Source of the DNA: Dastarcus helophoroides
Lineage: Eukaryota; Arthropoda; Insecta; Coleoptera; Bothrideridae
Assembly: GCA_028583605.1 (NCBI GenBank)
Contig: CM053331.1
Coordinates: forward strand, 3,143,437 to 3,207,436
DNA: 64,000 nucleotides
Direction: 5' to 3'
A program made the translations under genes and the position numbers. Below, one piece after another: positions 1 through 10,130 of the stretch (its first letter is position 1; every line of letters begins with the position of its first letter). Under the pieces are notes generated by a model. It had not been told where the DNA came from and ran no database searches. It saw only the letters and a program-made list of their open reading frames with translations.

Positions 1-565
1 CGTAGCATCAGCTGCTAGCCAAAAAACTGATTTGGGCAAGTAAAAAACTTGCAGAAGGAACCCAAGTGCTTTGGCTTATTTTTTTAAAGAGTTGATATAC
101 AATCTTGCCCCCTGAAACCAAGAGAGATTAAAAAATATAACAACAGTTGCTCTAACAGCATTTGTATATCAACTTGTGAAGATACCAAGGACCAGCCAGT
201 CCACCAAAAACCTTTCTCCAAAAAAACAGTTAATATATTAATATTTTTGTATGTGTAGTTAAAATAGGGCAGGGTACCTACCCCCTAGTTTGACTGATTA
301 ATCAAAAACTAGGGGTAATTCTTTCAGAAGATTTAATTTTTTTCATAAAAATCATTCTTATTTAAAATTCCACCCTTTTCTCTAAATAACGACTTTTTTT
401 TTCAAATCATCTTTTCTTCACAAAATTTGCATTTTCCTTTTGTTACTGCAAATTTGTTTTTACAATTTTAAAACGTTATTTTGAAATTATTGGCTATTAT
501 TTATTTTTTCTTTCTCGAAGCTTTACTAATCTTCAAAATTTGACTTTCTCTATAAATTTCGACTT
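1..565. repeat. Direct duplication, copy A (cut by window start)
   Basis: This block begins CGTAGCATCAGCTGCTAGCC and is repeated with about 10% differences from position 842. The similarity runs through a collapsed foldback element, then a T-rich tail with landmarks such as the tract around 'CCCCCTAGT' and 'ATTAATCAAAAACTAG'. It carries no coding potential that I can see. The two copies are about 840 bp apart, so the window probably starts inside a tandem array of that period; the boundary with upstream units cannot be seen. Confidence 0.8.
92..205. mobile_element. Collapsed foldback element (copy 1)
   Basis: The left part contains ATACAATCTTGCCCCCTGAAACCA followed by AGAGATTAAAAAATATAACAACA, and the right part contains GAAGATACCAAGGACCAGCC and ends in CCACC. 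These are the two arms of the palindromic family seen complete at 29,974 and 53,423, but the outer left end and most of the inner palindrome are missing. It lies inside the ~840-bp duplicated block, so it was duplicated with it rather than inserted twice. Confidence 0.7.
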
Positions 566-628
566 TGGTGGATGCGCCGGATTAATTTCACTATGAAGCA
601 GTATAGAAACAATCCGGCGCATCCACCA
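566..628. repeat. Perfect 18-bp inverted repeat, GC-rich arms
   Basis: The arm TGGTGGATGCGCCGGATT at 566-583 is repeated as its exact reverse complement at 611-628, around a 27-nt loop. The arms are far richer in G+C than the flanking DNA. The same GGTGGATGCGCCGG word occurs singly at 11,856, 36,594, 37,739, 39,210 and 40,473. Copy B of the ~840-bp duplication lacks this hairpin at the matching place (near 1,408), so it is either an insertion in copy A or a deletion in copy B. Confidence 0.85.
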
Positions 629-841
629 TTTCATTGCGTTCTATATTCAGCATTTTGTTACTTCGTTGTCTTTTCCAGTATTCTAGATCCATCCTTATCA
701 AGAAAAATTAATTTAAATCATTTAGGGATTTGAAAGAACCTTACTTCCCATGTCCAATTGAACGACTTTTTGCAGAAAGAAATCAAGCCACAATTTCTTA
801 AGAATAAGAATTTTAGCCCATAGGCCAGGTCTTATTTTAAA
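629..841. other. Linker between the duplicated blocks
   Basis: This is AT-rich sequence of moderate complexity between the 18-bp hairpin and the second copy of the duplication. I see no gene, RNA or repeat that I can name in it. Confidence 0.5.
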
Positions 842-1410
842 ACGTAGCATCAGCTGCTAGCCAAAAAACTGAGTTGGGCATGTAAAAAACTTGTAGAAGG
901 AACCTAAATTTTTTGGCTCATTTTTGCTAAAAACTGATATACAATCTTGTCCCCTGAAACCAAGAGAGATTAAAAAATATAACAACAGTTGCTCTAACAA
1001 CAGAATTTGTATATCAACTTTTGAAGATAACCAAGGACAAGTCCGTTCCACCAAAAACCTTTCGCCAAAAAAAGAGTTAATATATTAATATTTTTGTATG
1101 TGTAGTTAAAATAAGGCAAGGCACCTGCCCCCTAGTCTGACTGATTAATCAAAAACTAGAGGTAATTGTTTTAGAAGATTTAATTTTTTTTGTAAAAATC
1201 ATTCTTATTTGAAATTTCAACATTTTCTCTAAATAACGACTTTTTTCCTCAAAAGTCAACTTTTCTTCACGAAATTTGTCTTTTCCTTTTGCTATTGCGA
1301 ATTTGTTTTTACAAATTTAAAACGTTATTTTAAAATTATTGGTTATTATTTATCTTTTTTTTTTCGAAACTTCGCAACCTTCAAAATTCGATTTTTTCTG
1401 TAAATTTCGA
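842..1410. repeat. Direct duplication, copy B
   Basis: This is the second copy of the block at 1-565, starting CGTAGCATCAGCTGCTAGCC. It holds a slightly better preserved collapsed foldback element. The 65-aa frame on the minus strand here is a by-product of that element. Confidence 0.8.
934..1052. mobile_element. Collapsed foldback element (copy 2)
   Basis: It has ATACAATCTTGTCCCCTGAA at the left and AAGATAACCAAGGACAAGTC followed by CGTTCCACC at the right, with the central palindrome almost completely lost. It is the paralogue of the element at 92-205 within the tandem duplication. Confidence 0.75.
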
Positions 1411-1780
1411 CTTTTTTTAAATACTGATATAAATATTGGTTGCCCAAACAAAATTTGCCGTTTTTGGAAAATTTGTCAAATTTCTTAATAAGAAAGGAAA
1501 AATTTTGCAAAATATTTATTAAAACTAGTTAGTTTTTGAATAAGGGTACAAATTGAAAAAATTTTTTTTTGGAAATGTCAACAGTTTTTACCTAAATCAA
1601 ATTCGCTTCTAAAAATTCCAAATTCTTTTTTTAAATTTTGACCACCATCTCAATACTGGACACAAGGGAGTCTTCCCCTGGCTTTGAGAATTCAAAAGAA
1701 AATAAGTTTTTAGCAAACAAATTCTGAATTTATCCTCGAAAAGTTGTTCTTTTTGTCATACTATGATATTTTTTTGAAGC
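1411..1780. other. T-rich degenerate sequence
   Basis: The plus strand is a loose series of phrases such as AAATTTCGACTTTTTT and TTGCCGTTTTTGG. It resembles old decayed satellite and contains no supported gene. Confidence 0.5.
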
Positions 1781-2957
1781 CTTAATCTTTTTTTTTAAGT
1801 TTGCTTCTCTTTTAAACGCAACTTCTTTAAATTTCGATTTGTTTTCCCGATTCCTTCGAAATTAGGCTTTATATCAACTTCTTTTTTGAAATTCCTCTTT
1901 CTCAAAATTTAAATTGATTTCAAAATTTAAACTGATTTAAAAACGTGTCTTAATCTTTTTTTTTAAGCTTGCTTTTCTTTCAAACGTAACTTCTTTAAAT
2001 TTCGATTTGTTTTCTCGATTTCGCCGAAATTGGGCTTTATATCAACTTCTTCTTTCAAATTCCTCTTTCTCAAAATTTAAATTGATTTCAAAATTTAAAC
2101 TGATTTCAAAACGTGTCTAAATCTTTTTTTTTAAGTTTGCTTCTTTTTCAAACGTAACTTCTTTAAATTTTGATTTGTTTTCTCGATTCTTTCGAAATTT
2201 GGCTTTATATCAACTTCTTCTTTGAAATTCCTCTTTCTCAAAATTTAAATTGATTTCAAAATTTAAACTGATTTCAAAATGTGTCTAAATCTTTTTTTTT
2301 AAGTTTGCTTTTCTTTCAAACGTAACTTCTTTAAATTTTGATTTGTTTTCTCGATTCCTTCGAAATTAGGCTTTATATCAACTTCTTCTTTAAAATTCCT
2401 CTTTCTCAAAATTTAAATTGATTTCAAAATTTAAACTGATTTAAAAATGTGTCTTAATCTTTTTTTTTTAGGTTTGCTTCTCTTTCAAACGTAACTTCTT
2501 TAAATTTTGATTTGTTTTCCCGATTCCTTCGATATTTGGCTTTATATCAACTTCTTCTTTGAAATTCCTCTTTCTTAAAATTTAGATTGATTTCAAAATT
2601 TAAACTGATTTTAAAATGCGTCTTAAACTTTTTTTTTAAGTTTGCTTCTCTTTCAAACGTAACTTCTTTAAATTTTGATTTGTTTTCTCGATTCCTTCGA
2701 AATTAGGCTTTATATCAACTTCTTCTTTGAAATTCCTCTTTCTCAAAATTTGAATTGATTTCAAAATTTAAACTGATTTCAAAATGTGTCTTAATCTTTT
2801 TTTTAAGTTTGCTTCTCTTTCAAACGTAACTTCTTTAAATTTTGATTTGTTTTCTCGATTCCTTCGAAATTAGGCTTTATATCAACTTCTTCTTTGAAAT
2901 TCCTCTTTCTCAAAATTTAAATTGATTTCAAAATTTAAACTGATTTCAAAATTTGTC
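1781..2957. repeat. 168-bp tandem repeat, seven units
   Basis: Units begin with CTTAATCTTTTTTTTTAAG or close variants at 1781, 1949, 2117, 2285, 2453, 2622 and 2790. The spacing is 168 bp in every case but one (169). Each unit carries TTTCAAACGTAACTTCTTTA, then TTCGAAATTAGGCTTTATA, then TCAAAATTTAAACTGATTT. Units differ by only a few percent, so the array is young compared with its surroundings. The length is close to one nucleosome plus linker, as in many centromeric or heterochromatic satellites. Confidence 0.95.
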
Positions 2958-3690
2958 TTTTTAATTAGGGATATTCTCGAAACCTGAGTACTTTTGAAAT
3001 GTTACCTTCAATGCTAAATATCTATTTTTTTCTGAAATTTCTACATTTTTTTATGTTTCTGGAAATTCGTCTTTTTTTTAGAATTTGGACTATATTTTTT
3101 TAAATTTGCCTCTTTTTTTTAATGTTGACTGTATTTGCAAAAAATTACTTTAAATTTATGTGCAAAAATAACACTTTTTGTTATAGAAATTTGTCTTTTC
3201 TCGAAATTTTGACTAGTTTTTAAAATTCATTTTTGTGACATTTTGAATTTTTTAAATTTCAACATTTCTTTTTCTTAAAATTGACTTTCTCTGCAAACGT
3301 TCGAATTTTACCTCGATATAAAAGCTTTTCCCAATATTTCGTTTTTTTTTTCTTTAATTTCGGTTTATTTCTTTACATAGAATTTTTTTGTAAATTTTAC
3401 CCTTTTAGAACCTGAGTTTAAAACATTTTTGTCTAGATTTCCAAACTTCTGTTTTTAAGTCTCTTTCTCTAGCTTTGAATTTTCATGTGAAATGTTGATA
3501 CTTAAACCTTTCTAGAAAATTTGACTTTTTTATCGAAAACCATTTCTTTCGAATTGATTTTCAAAATTTTTTTTTGAGAGGAAAAATTTCAGAATTGGTT
3601 TTTTTTTCGAACTGCCGCAATTTTTCTTTATATTCATCTTTATCTTTTTTTTTTAAAGTGTCTTTCGTAGAAGGATTTATTTTACAAACA
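2958..3690. other. T-rich degenerate sequence
   Basis: This is a T-rich stretch with recurrent AAATTTCGACTTTT, AAATTTGTCTTTT and similar words and no clear unit length. No gene is visible on either strand. Confidence 0.5.
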
Positions 3691-3868
3691 AAGTTTGAAC
3701 GACGATTTTGTAAAGTTTTTTAACAAGAATTTCTACGAAGTATTTTCAAAAAGGATTTTACCTGAAACTCTTTAAAAGGGACGTAAAGAGAACTTGTACC
3801 GTCAAAGTAGATCAACATAATTTTAGAAAAATGCTTTTTCACAACTTACTTTTAAATTAAAGTAAAAT

Positions 3869-4101
3869 TATTTTTTCCTGAAACCAAAAAAATTAAAAAA
3901 CACAACAAAGTGTGTTTTAAGGCGTTTTGGTAGCCAAGCTATCATCTTCAAAGAGATACTCTCAGTAGATTACTCAGTATCTCCCTCAAGATGATAATTT
4001 GGCTATCGAAACGCGTTAGACCAACCTTTGTTGTGTTTTTTAATCTTTCTTAGTTTCAGGAGACAAGATTTGTATTTCAATTTGTGACGAAAACCAAAGA
4101 T
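3869..4101. mobile_element. Foldback element, nearly complete
   Basis: The left arm runs from CCTGAAACCAAAAAAATTAA through AGCCAAGCTATCATCTTCAA. After a short centre with AGATACTCTCAG, the right arm reads AAGATGATAATTTGGCTATC, then GAAACGCGTTAGACCAACC and TTTCAGGAGACAAGATTTGT. The two arms are inverted copies of each other. The outermost GGTGGAACGG-type ends are missing. It sits at the start of the ~295-bp array. Confidence 0.85.
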
Positions 4102-4178
4102 CCACTAAAATTTCTCTTACATCAAAAATATTAGTTAAAAGTTTGCTAATATTTTTGATATAAGAGAAATTTTAGTGG
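4102..4178. repeat. Hairpin with 32-bp arms
   Basis: The segment 4102-4133 (starting CCACTAAAATTTCTCTTACA) pairs with 4147-4178 (ending GAGAAATTTTAGTGG) with 31 of 32 matches around a 13-nt loop. It directly abuts the right end of a foldback element. It may have arisen by inverted duplication at a break or may be a short palindromic element. Confidence 0.9.
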
Positions 4179-7100
4179 AAAATTGGTTAGAAAGCTTTTC
4201 ACAAAAAAATGCCTCGAAAGCTTTATCAAAAAGAATTTTTAAAAAACTTTTCTAGGAAGATTTTTTTTACGAAGATCTTTCAACGACGATTTCATAAATT
4301 ATTTTGATGCGAATTTCTACAAAGCATTTTCAGAAAGAATTAAGACGAAAGCTCTTTAGATGAAAGGTAATAAAAGCTTCTATCAGCAAAGGTAGATTTA
4401 CAAAAATTTTGGAAAATGTCGTTTGAGAGGAGGTTCTTGCTTTTTTTTTACAAACATTTTACCAAACTTTTAAAAGAAAAAGGTTTAGGAAGCTTTTCAC
4501 AAAAAAATGTTTTGCAAGCTTTTTCAGGGAGAACTTCTACGAACCTCTTCTAGGAGGAATTTTTCTACTAAGACATTTGAACCAAAATTTTATAAAAATG
4601 TTTTAGCAAGAATCTTAACGAAGTATTTTCAGAAGGAATTTTAACGCAGGCGCTTTTAACTAAAGGGAAATAACATTTTTTTGACTAAAAATATATTTAA
4701 AAGATCCTGAACAAATACCATTTCAGAACAGGTTCATGCTTTTGTCTCAAAAAATGCTAACAAACTTTTACAGGCAAATTGTTAAGAAATCTTTTTACAA
4801 AAAAAATGTTGTGGAAGCTTTTTCAGGAAAAATTTCCACTAAACTTCTCTATTAGGTTTTTTTTAACCAAGACGTTTAATCGACAATTTTGTAAAAAAAT
4901 GTTAGCAAGAATTTTAACGAAGTATTTTCAGAAAGAAATTTGACACAATCGCTTTCAGTGAAACTTAAAGAAAGCTTTTTTTAGCAGAAGTAGATTTACA
5001 GAATCTTAGAAAAATGCCTTTTCAGAACAAGTTCTTGGTTTTATCTAAGAAAATGTTAACAAACTTTTACAGGAAAAATGTTTAGGAATCTTTCCACAAA
5101 AAAATATTCTAAAAGCTTTTTCAGGAAGAATTATAACTACGCTTTTCTATGAGGATTATTTTTACCAATACGTTTAAACGACAACTTTGTAAAAAAATTG
5201 TTAGGAAGAATTTTAACGAAGTATTTTCAGAAAGAAATTTGACACAAGCGCTTTTCAGTAAAACGTAAAGAAAGCTTCCTTCAGCAGAGGTAGATTTACA
5301 GGATCTTATAAAAATGCCTTTTTAGAGCAAGTTCTTGTTTTTATCTCAGAAAATGTAAACAAATTTTTACAGGAAAAATGCTTAGGAATCTTTTCACAAA
5401 AAAAATGTTGTGGAAGCTCTTTCAGAAAGCATTTCTACTGAGCTTCTCTATGAGGATTTTTTTTAGTAAGACGTTTGACAACCATTTTGTAAAAAATTGT
5501 TAGCAAAAATTTTAACAAAGTATTTTCCAAAAGAATTTTGACGCAAGTGCTTTTGAAAGAATTTATTTACCAACAGGTTTGAACTACAAATTCTTAAGAT
5601 TTTTTTAACAACAATTTCAAGAAGTAGTTTTCTAAAGAATATTGACGTAAGTCGTTTTGGTAAAACGTAAAGAAAGCTTCTTTCAGCAAAGGTAAGTTTT
5701 TTGAAAAATGTCTCTTCCGAAGAGGTTATGGCATTTAGCTTAAAAAATTTTACCAAACTCTTACAAGAAATGTTTAAGAAGCTTTTCCTAATAAAATGTT
5801 AAGGAGCAATTTCAGAAAGAAATTTGACACAAGGGTTTTTAGTGCAACCTTAAGAAAGCGTTTCAGCAGAGAAAGAGTTACAGGATCTTATAAAAATGCC
5901 CTTTCAGAACAAGTTCTTGTTTTTATCCTAAAAAATGTAAAAAAAATTTTACAGGAAAAATGATTAGGGATCTTTTCACAAAAATATGTTATGGAACCTT
6001 TTTCAGGAAAAATTTTTATTAAACTTCTCTATAAAAATTTCTTTGACTAAGACGATTGAACGATCATTTTGTAAAAAATTGTTAGCAAGAATTTTAACGA
6101 AGTATTTTTAGAAAGAATTTTGACACAAGTGCTTTTGAAAGAGTTTATTTACCAACAGGTTTGAACTACGAATTCTAAAGATTTTTTTAACAACAATTTC
6201 AAGAAGTAGTTTTCTAAAGAATATTGACGTAAGCCGTTTTGGTAAAACGTAAAGAAAGCTTCTTTCAGCAAAGGTAAGTTTTTTAAAAAACGTCTCTTTG
6301 AAAGAGGTTATTGCATTTAGCTTAAAAAAGTTCACCAAACTCTTACAAGAAATGTTAAGGAAGCTTTTCCCAGTAAAATGTTAAGGAGCAATTTTAGGAA
6401 GAAATTTGACACAAGCGCTTTTAGTGAAACCTTAAGAAAGCCTTTCAGCAGAGGAAGAGTTACAGGATCTTATAAAAATGCCCTTTTAGAACAAGTTCTT
6501 GTTTTTATCCCAAAAAATGTAAAAAAAAATTTACAGGAAAAATGATTAGGGATCTTTTCATAAAAATATGTTATGGAACATTTTTCAGGAAAAATTTTTG
6601 TTAAACTTCTCTATGAAGATTTCTTTGACTAAGACGATTGAACGATCATTTTGTAAAAAATTGTTAGCAAGAATTTTAACGAAGTATTTTTAGAAAGAAT
6701 TTTGACGCAAGTTCTTTTGAAAGAATTTATTTACCAACACGTTTGAACTACGATTCTTTAAGATTTTTTTAACAGCAATTTCAAGAATTATTTTCTTAAA
6801 GAATATTGACGTAAGCTTTTCTGGTGAAACGTAAAAAGAGCTCCTTTCAATAAAGGTAATGTAATTTTTTTTTGAAAAACGTCTCTTCAGAACAAGTTAT
6901 TGCATTGAGGTTGGAAAATGTCATTTAACTCTTTCAAGAAATGTTTAGGAAGCTTTTCCTAATAAAATGTTATGGAGCAAGAAGTTTTTTCAGAAAGAAA
7001 TTTGACACAAGCGCTTTCAGTGAAACGTAAAAAAAGCTTCTTTCAGGAAAGATAGATATACAGGATCTTATAAAAATGCCTTTTCAGAACAAGTTCTTGG

Positions 7101-7918
7101 TTTTATCTCAGAAAATGTATACAAATTATTACAGGAAAAATGTTTAGGAATCTTTCCACAAAAAATTTTGTGAAAGCTTTTTCAGAAAGAATTTCTACTA
7201 AGCTTTTCTATGAGGATCTTTTTTTACTGAGACCTGTAAACGACCATTTTGTAAAAAATTGTTAGCAAGGATTTTGAACAAAGTATTTTTAGAAAAAATT
7301 TGGATGCAAGTGCATTTGAAAGAATTTATTTGCCAACACGTTTAAACTATGATTTCTTTAGATTTTTTTAACAACAATTTTAAGAAGTAGTTTTCCAAAG
7401 AATGTTGACGTAAGCAATTTTGGTAAAGCGTTAGGAAAGCTCGTTTCAGCAAGGGTATTTTTTTTTAATTTATTTTTAGAAGAGGTTATTGCATTTAGCC
7501 TTGAAAACTTTCACCAAACTTTGCAAGACGTGTTTAGGAAGCTTTTCTTAATAAAATGTTGAGGAAGCTTTTTGAGGAGGAATTTCGACAAAGCTTCTAT
7601 TATAAGTTTTTTTTACTAAGACGTTTGAACGATGATTTTTTTTTCACCAACAATTTTAACGAAATATTTTCAGAAAGTATTTTTACGAAAGCTCTAGGGG
7701 GAACGTAAAAGAAGCTTGTTCCGACAAAGGTAAATTTACAGAATTTTGGAAAAATGCCCTTTCAGAGCACGTTCTTGATTATTTCTAGGAAAAATTCACC
7801 AAACTTTTAGGAGAAAAAGATTTCAAAATATTTTCACAAAAAAATGTTCCGGAAGATTTTTCAGAAAAAATTTCTAAGATACTTTTCTAGAAGAAATTTA
7901 TTATTAAAACCTTTAAGT

Positions 7919-8003
7919 CCAAAGAAGGTTTCACCCCTTTACCACATCGGCAATTAAATAAATAATTACGCGATACGTATTTCCTCAGCAGAACTGGCAT
8001 TTT
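7919..8003. repeat. Interspersed repeat fragment shared with 12,742-12,827
   Basis: This segment contains AATAATTACGCGATACGTAT followed by AGCAGAACTGGCATTTTC. A related copy occurs at 12,742-12,827 in otherwise unrelated DNA. It interrupts the ~295-bp satellite, so it probably came in as part of a dispersed element whose ends I cannot define. Confidence 0.65.
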
Positions 8004-8526
8004 CAAGCGCACTAATCTTAAAAGATTAGCTGTTAGCAAGATTTTCAAGAAGTATTTTTCCAAAGAATTTTGACGAAAGCTCTTTAAGTAGAACGGTGGA
8101 AAGTTTTTTTTCAGGCAAGAATATATTAACAATGTTTTAGAAAAAATACCTTCTTAGATGAGGTTTTTAATAGGATTAATCCGTTTCACCTGAAAAAAAA
8201 AAATTTTCATTTTTACTTTTTTTTTTCCTTTTTTTTTTTTTGAAAGATTTCTTAACTAGCTTTTTAGGTAAAAGATAATTGTACGAAGCCTTTGTTGGCA
8301 CACGTCTCATAGATTTTTATGAGAAAAATTTTTTTGCTGCTTTTTGGGAAGATTTGCTAGTAAACTTTCTTTTATAAAAATTTTTTTGCTGCTTTTTCGG
8401 AAGATTTCCTAGTAAATGTTTTTTTTATAAAAAGATTTGGAAAGTTGCTTTCTCAGAATACTGCCTTCGTAAAAAGGTTTTTAAGAAAGTTTTTCTACTA
8501 AGTTTTACTACAAAGAACAATAAATT

Positions 8527-8917
8527 TGGTAAAATAGACTGGTCCTTGGTTATCTTCAAATATTAAAATACAAATCTTCTCCCCTGAAACCAAAAAAGAT
8601 TAAAAAGTACAACAAAGGTTGCTTCAATTCAACAAGATTTGTAATTAAGCAAAGATAAATGTATCGAAAAATAGAAATTTGCCTTTTTAGGACAAGTTCT
8701 TGTTTTTGGCTCAGAAAATTTTATCAAACTTACAAGGAAAGTATTTGGGAAGTTGTTCAGAAAGAAAAGGTTTGCCGGAAGCTTTTTCAGATAGAATTTC
8801 TCTCTGAAGATGATAGCTTGTCAATCGAAACACCTAAGAGCAACTTTTGTTGTGTTTTTTAATCTTTCTTGCTTTCAGGGGACAAGATTTGTATTTTAAT
8901 TTTACAAGAACAAGGCA
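8527..8917. mobile_element. Foldback element interrupted by satellite sequence
   Basis: The left arm (AGACTGGTCCTTGGTTATCT ... CTCCCCTGAAACCAAAAAAG) spans about 8536-8640. The right arm (CTCTCTGAAGATGATAGCTT ... TTTCAGGGGACAAGATTTGT) spans about 8802-8917. Between them lies a ~160-bp piece of the ~295-bp satellite, recognisable by GCCTTTTTAGGACAAGTTCT. Either satellite DNA was inserted into the element or the two half elements flank a satellite unit. The 67-aa frame here is fortuitous. Confidence 0.75.
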
Positions 8918-9133
8918 AAACATTTTTATAAAGCTGTTTATGTTTCTATTTGAGAGATATCTTTAATGAAGCTTGTACAATGTATTTCAAATCTCCCTGT
9001 AGAATTGGCAGTGCTCCATAGGGACAATTAATTACATAATTGTTAATAAGAGATATTTTTTAAAAACTTTTTATGAAGATTGCTAAGAAGCTTTTACAAA
9101 GTTTGTTAACGAACAAACACTGACTATTTTTTT

Positions 9134-9306
9134 GGTGGAACGAATTAGTCCTTGGTTATTTTCAAAAACTGAAATACCAATCTTGTTGCCTGAAACCAAG
9201 CAAGAATAAAAACACAACAGATGTTGCTCTAAAGCGCTTTTATAGCCAAGCTATCATCTTCAGAAAGATACTTTATTGATTGCAGGGGACAAAATTTGTA
9301 TTTCAA
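9134..9306. mobile_element. Foldback element, internally deleted
   Basis: It starts with GGTGGAACGAATTAGTCCTT and continues through CCTGAAACCAAGCAAGAA and AGCCAAGCTATCATCTTCAG. It then jumps to TTGCAGGGGACAAAATTTGT of the right arm. The inner half of the right arm is missing. Confidence 0.8.
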
Positions 9307-10130
9307 ACCCTGTCTAACAAAATCGTTGTAACCACACACACAGTCTTTTGCTATGCTTAATTAGAAAGGCCGTTTTTTCACACAAATTTCATAAAAAGCA
9401 TTTTCAGACGCCAGCTTTGTAAACCATTTCTACAGAGCTTTTTTGTTTTATTTCTTAGAAAGCCCTTTTCTCAATTTGTGGGCATGATTTTTTTAGGAAA
9501 TATTTTGGGAAGTTCTAGGGAACAAAGTTTTCAAAAAATTTGATAAAGCATTCTTAAGGTGAATTTCTCAGAAATGTTTGCAGGACCAATGTGCGATATG
9601 TTTTCTGACAAAATTTATATAAAGCTTTTCTTAGGAAGAATTTCTACGAAGTGGTTTCAGAAAGAATGTTCACTTTCAGACAACACTTTCGCAAACTTCT
9701 CGCAAAATAAGCTTTTAAAAGCTTTTTCAGCATTTTCAGCACAATCCATTTACTAATTATGCCTTTGAAGCATCGTGAGTGGGATGCTTTTATGGGAGAA
9801 CTTACAAAATTTCTTCCAAGAGATGAGATTTTTTGAAAGGTAGTTTTACAAACCTATCTCAGGAAGATTTTTAGCATATTGCTTTTTCCAAATACAATTA
9901 CAGGATTTTGGAAAAATGTCTTTTATGGACAGGTTCTTGTTTTAATTTCGAAAAATTTTACACACTTTAAAGAAAACTATTTAAGAAGCTTCCCACAAAA
10001 AAATATTTTGGGTGCTTGTTAAGGAACACTTGTGACCAATTTTTATTTATTTATTACTATTTATTTTTACCAGATTTTTCAAACGGTCTTTTACGAAGCC
10101 TATTTATGAAAGAGTTTTTTTAGAGCAGAA
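9307..10130. other. Decayed ~295-bp satellite
   Basis: Phrases from the array at 3.7-8.5 kb reappear here (AAGCTTTTCTTAGGAAGAAT, TGTCTTTTATGGACAGGTTC), but units cannot be delimited. The 65-aa plus-strand frame at 9559-9756 lies in this material and resembles nothing I know. Confidence 0.55.

Larger units (their letters stand above)
3691..8520. repeat. ~295-bp tandem repeat with ~590-bp dimer organisation
   Basis: Landmarks recur throughout: AATGCCTTTTCAGAACAAGT near 5012, 5306, 5896, 6478 and 7076, and the phrases TTAGCAAGAATTTTAACGAA and ACGAAGTATTTTCAGAAAGAA. The basic step is about 295 bp. From about 5,300 to 7,700 alternate units differ (one form has the 'AACAAGTTCTTGTTTTTATC' sequence, the other 'GAGGTTATTGCATTTAGC'), and the dimer repeats at about 580-600 bp. 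That is a higher-order repeat. The 97-, 76- and 81-aa minus-strand frames are by-products of this array. Confidence 0.88.

Noticed and set aside
1781..2957. CRISPR-like array
   Set aside because: The whole 168-bp unit is repeated without unique spacers, and the setting is eukaryotic.
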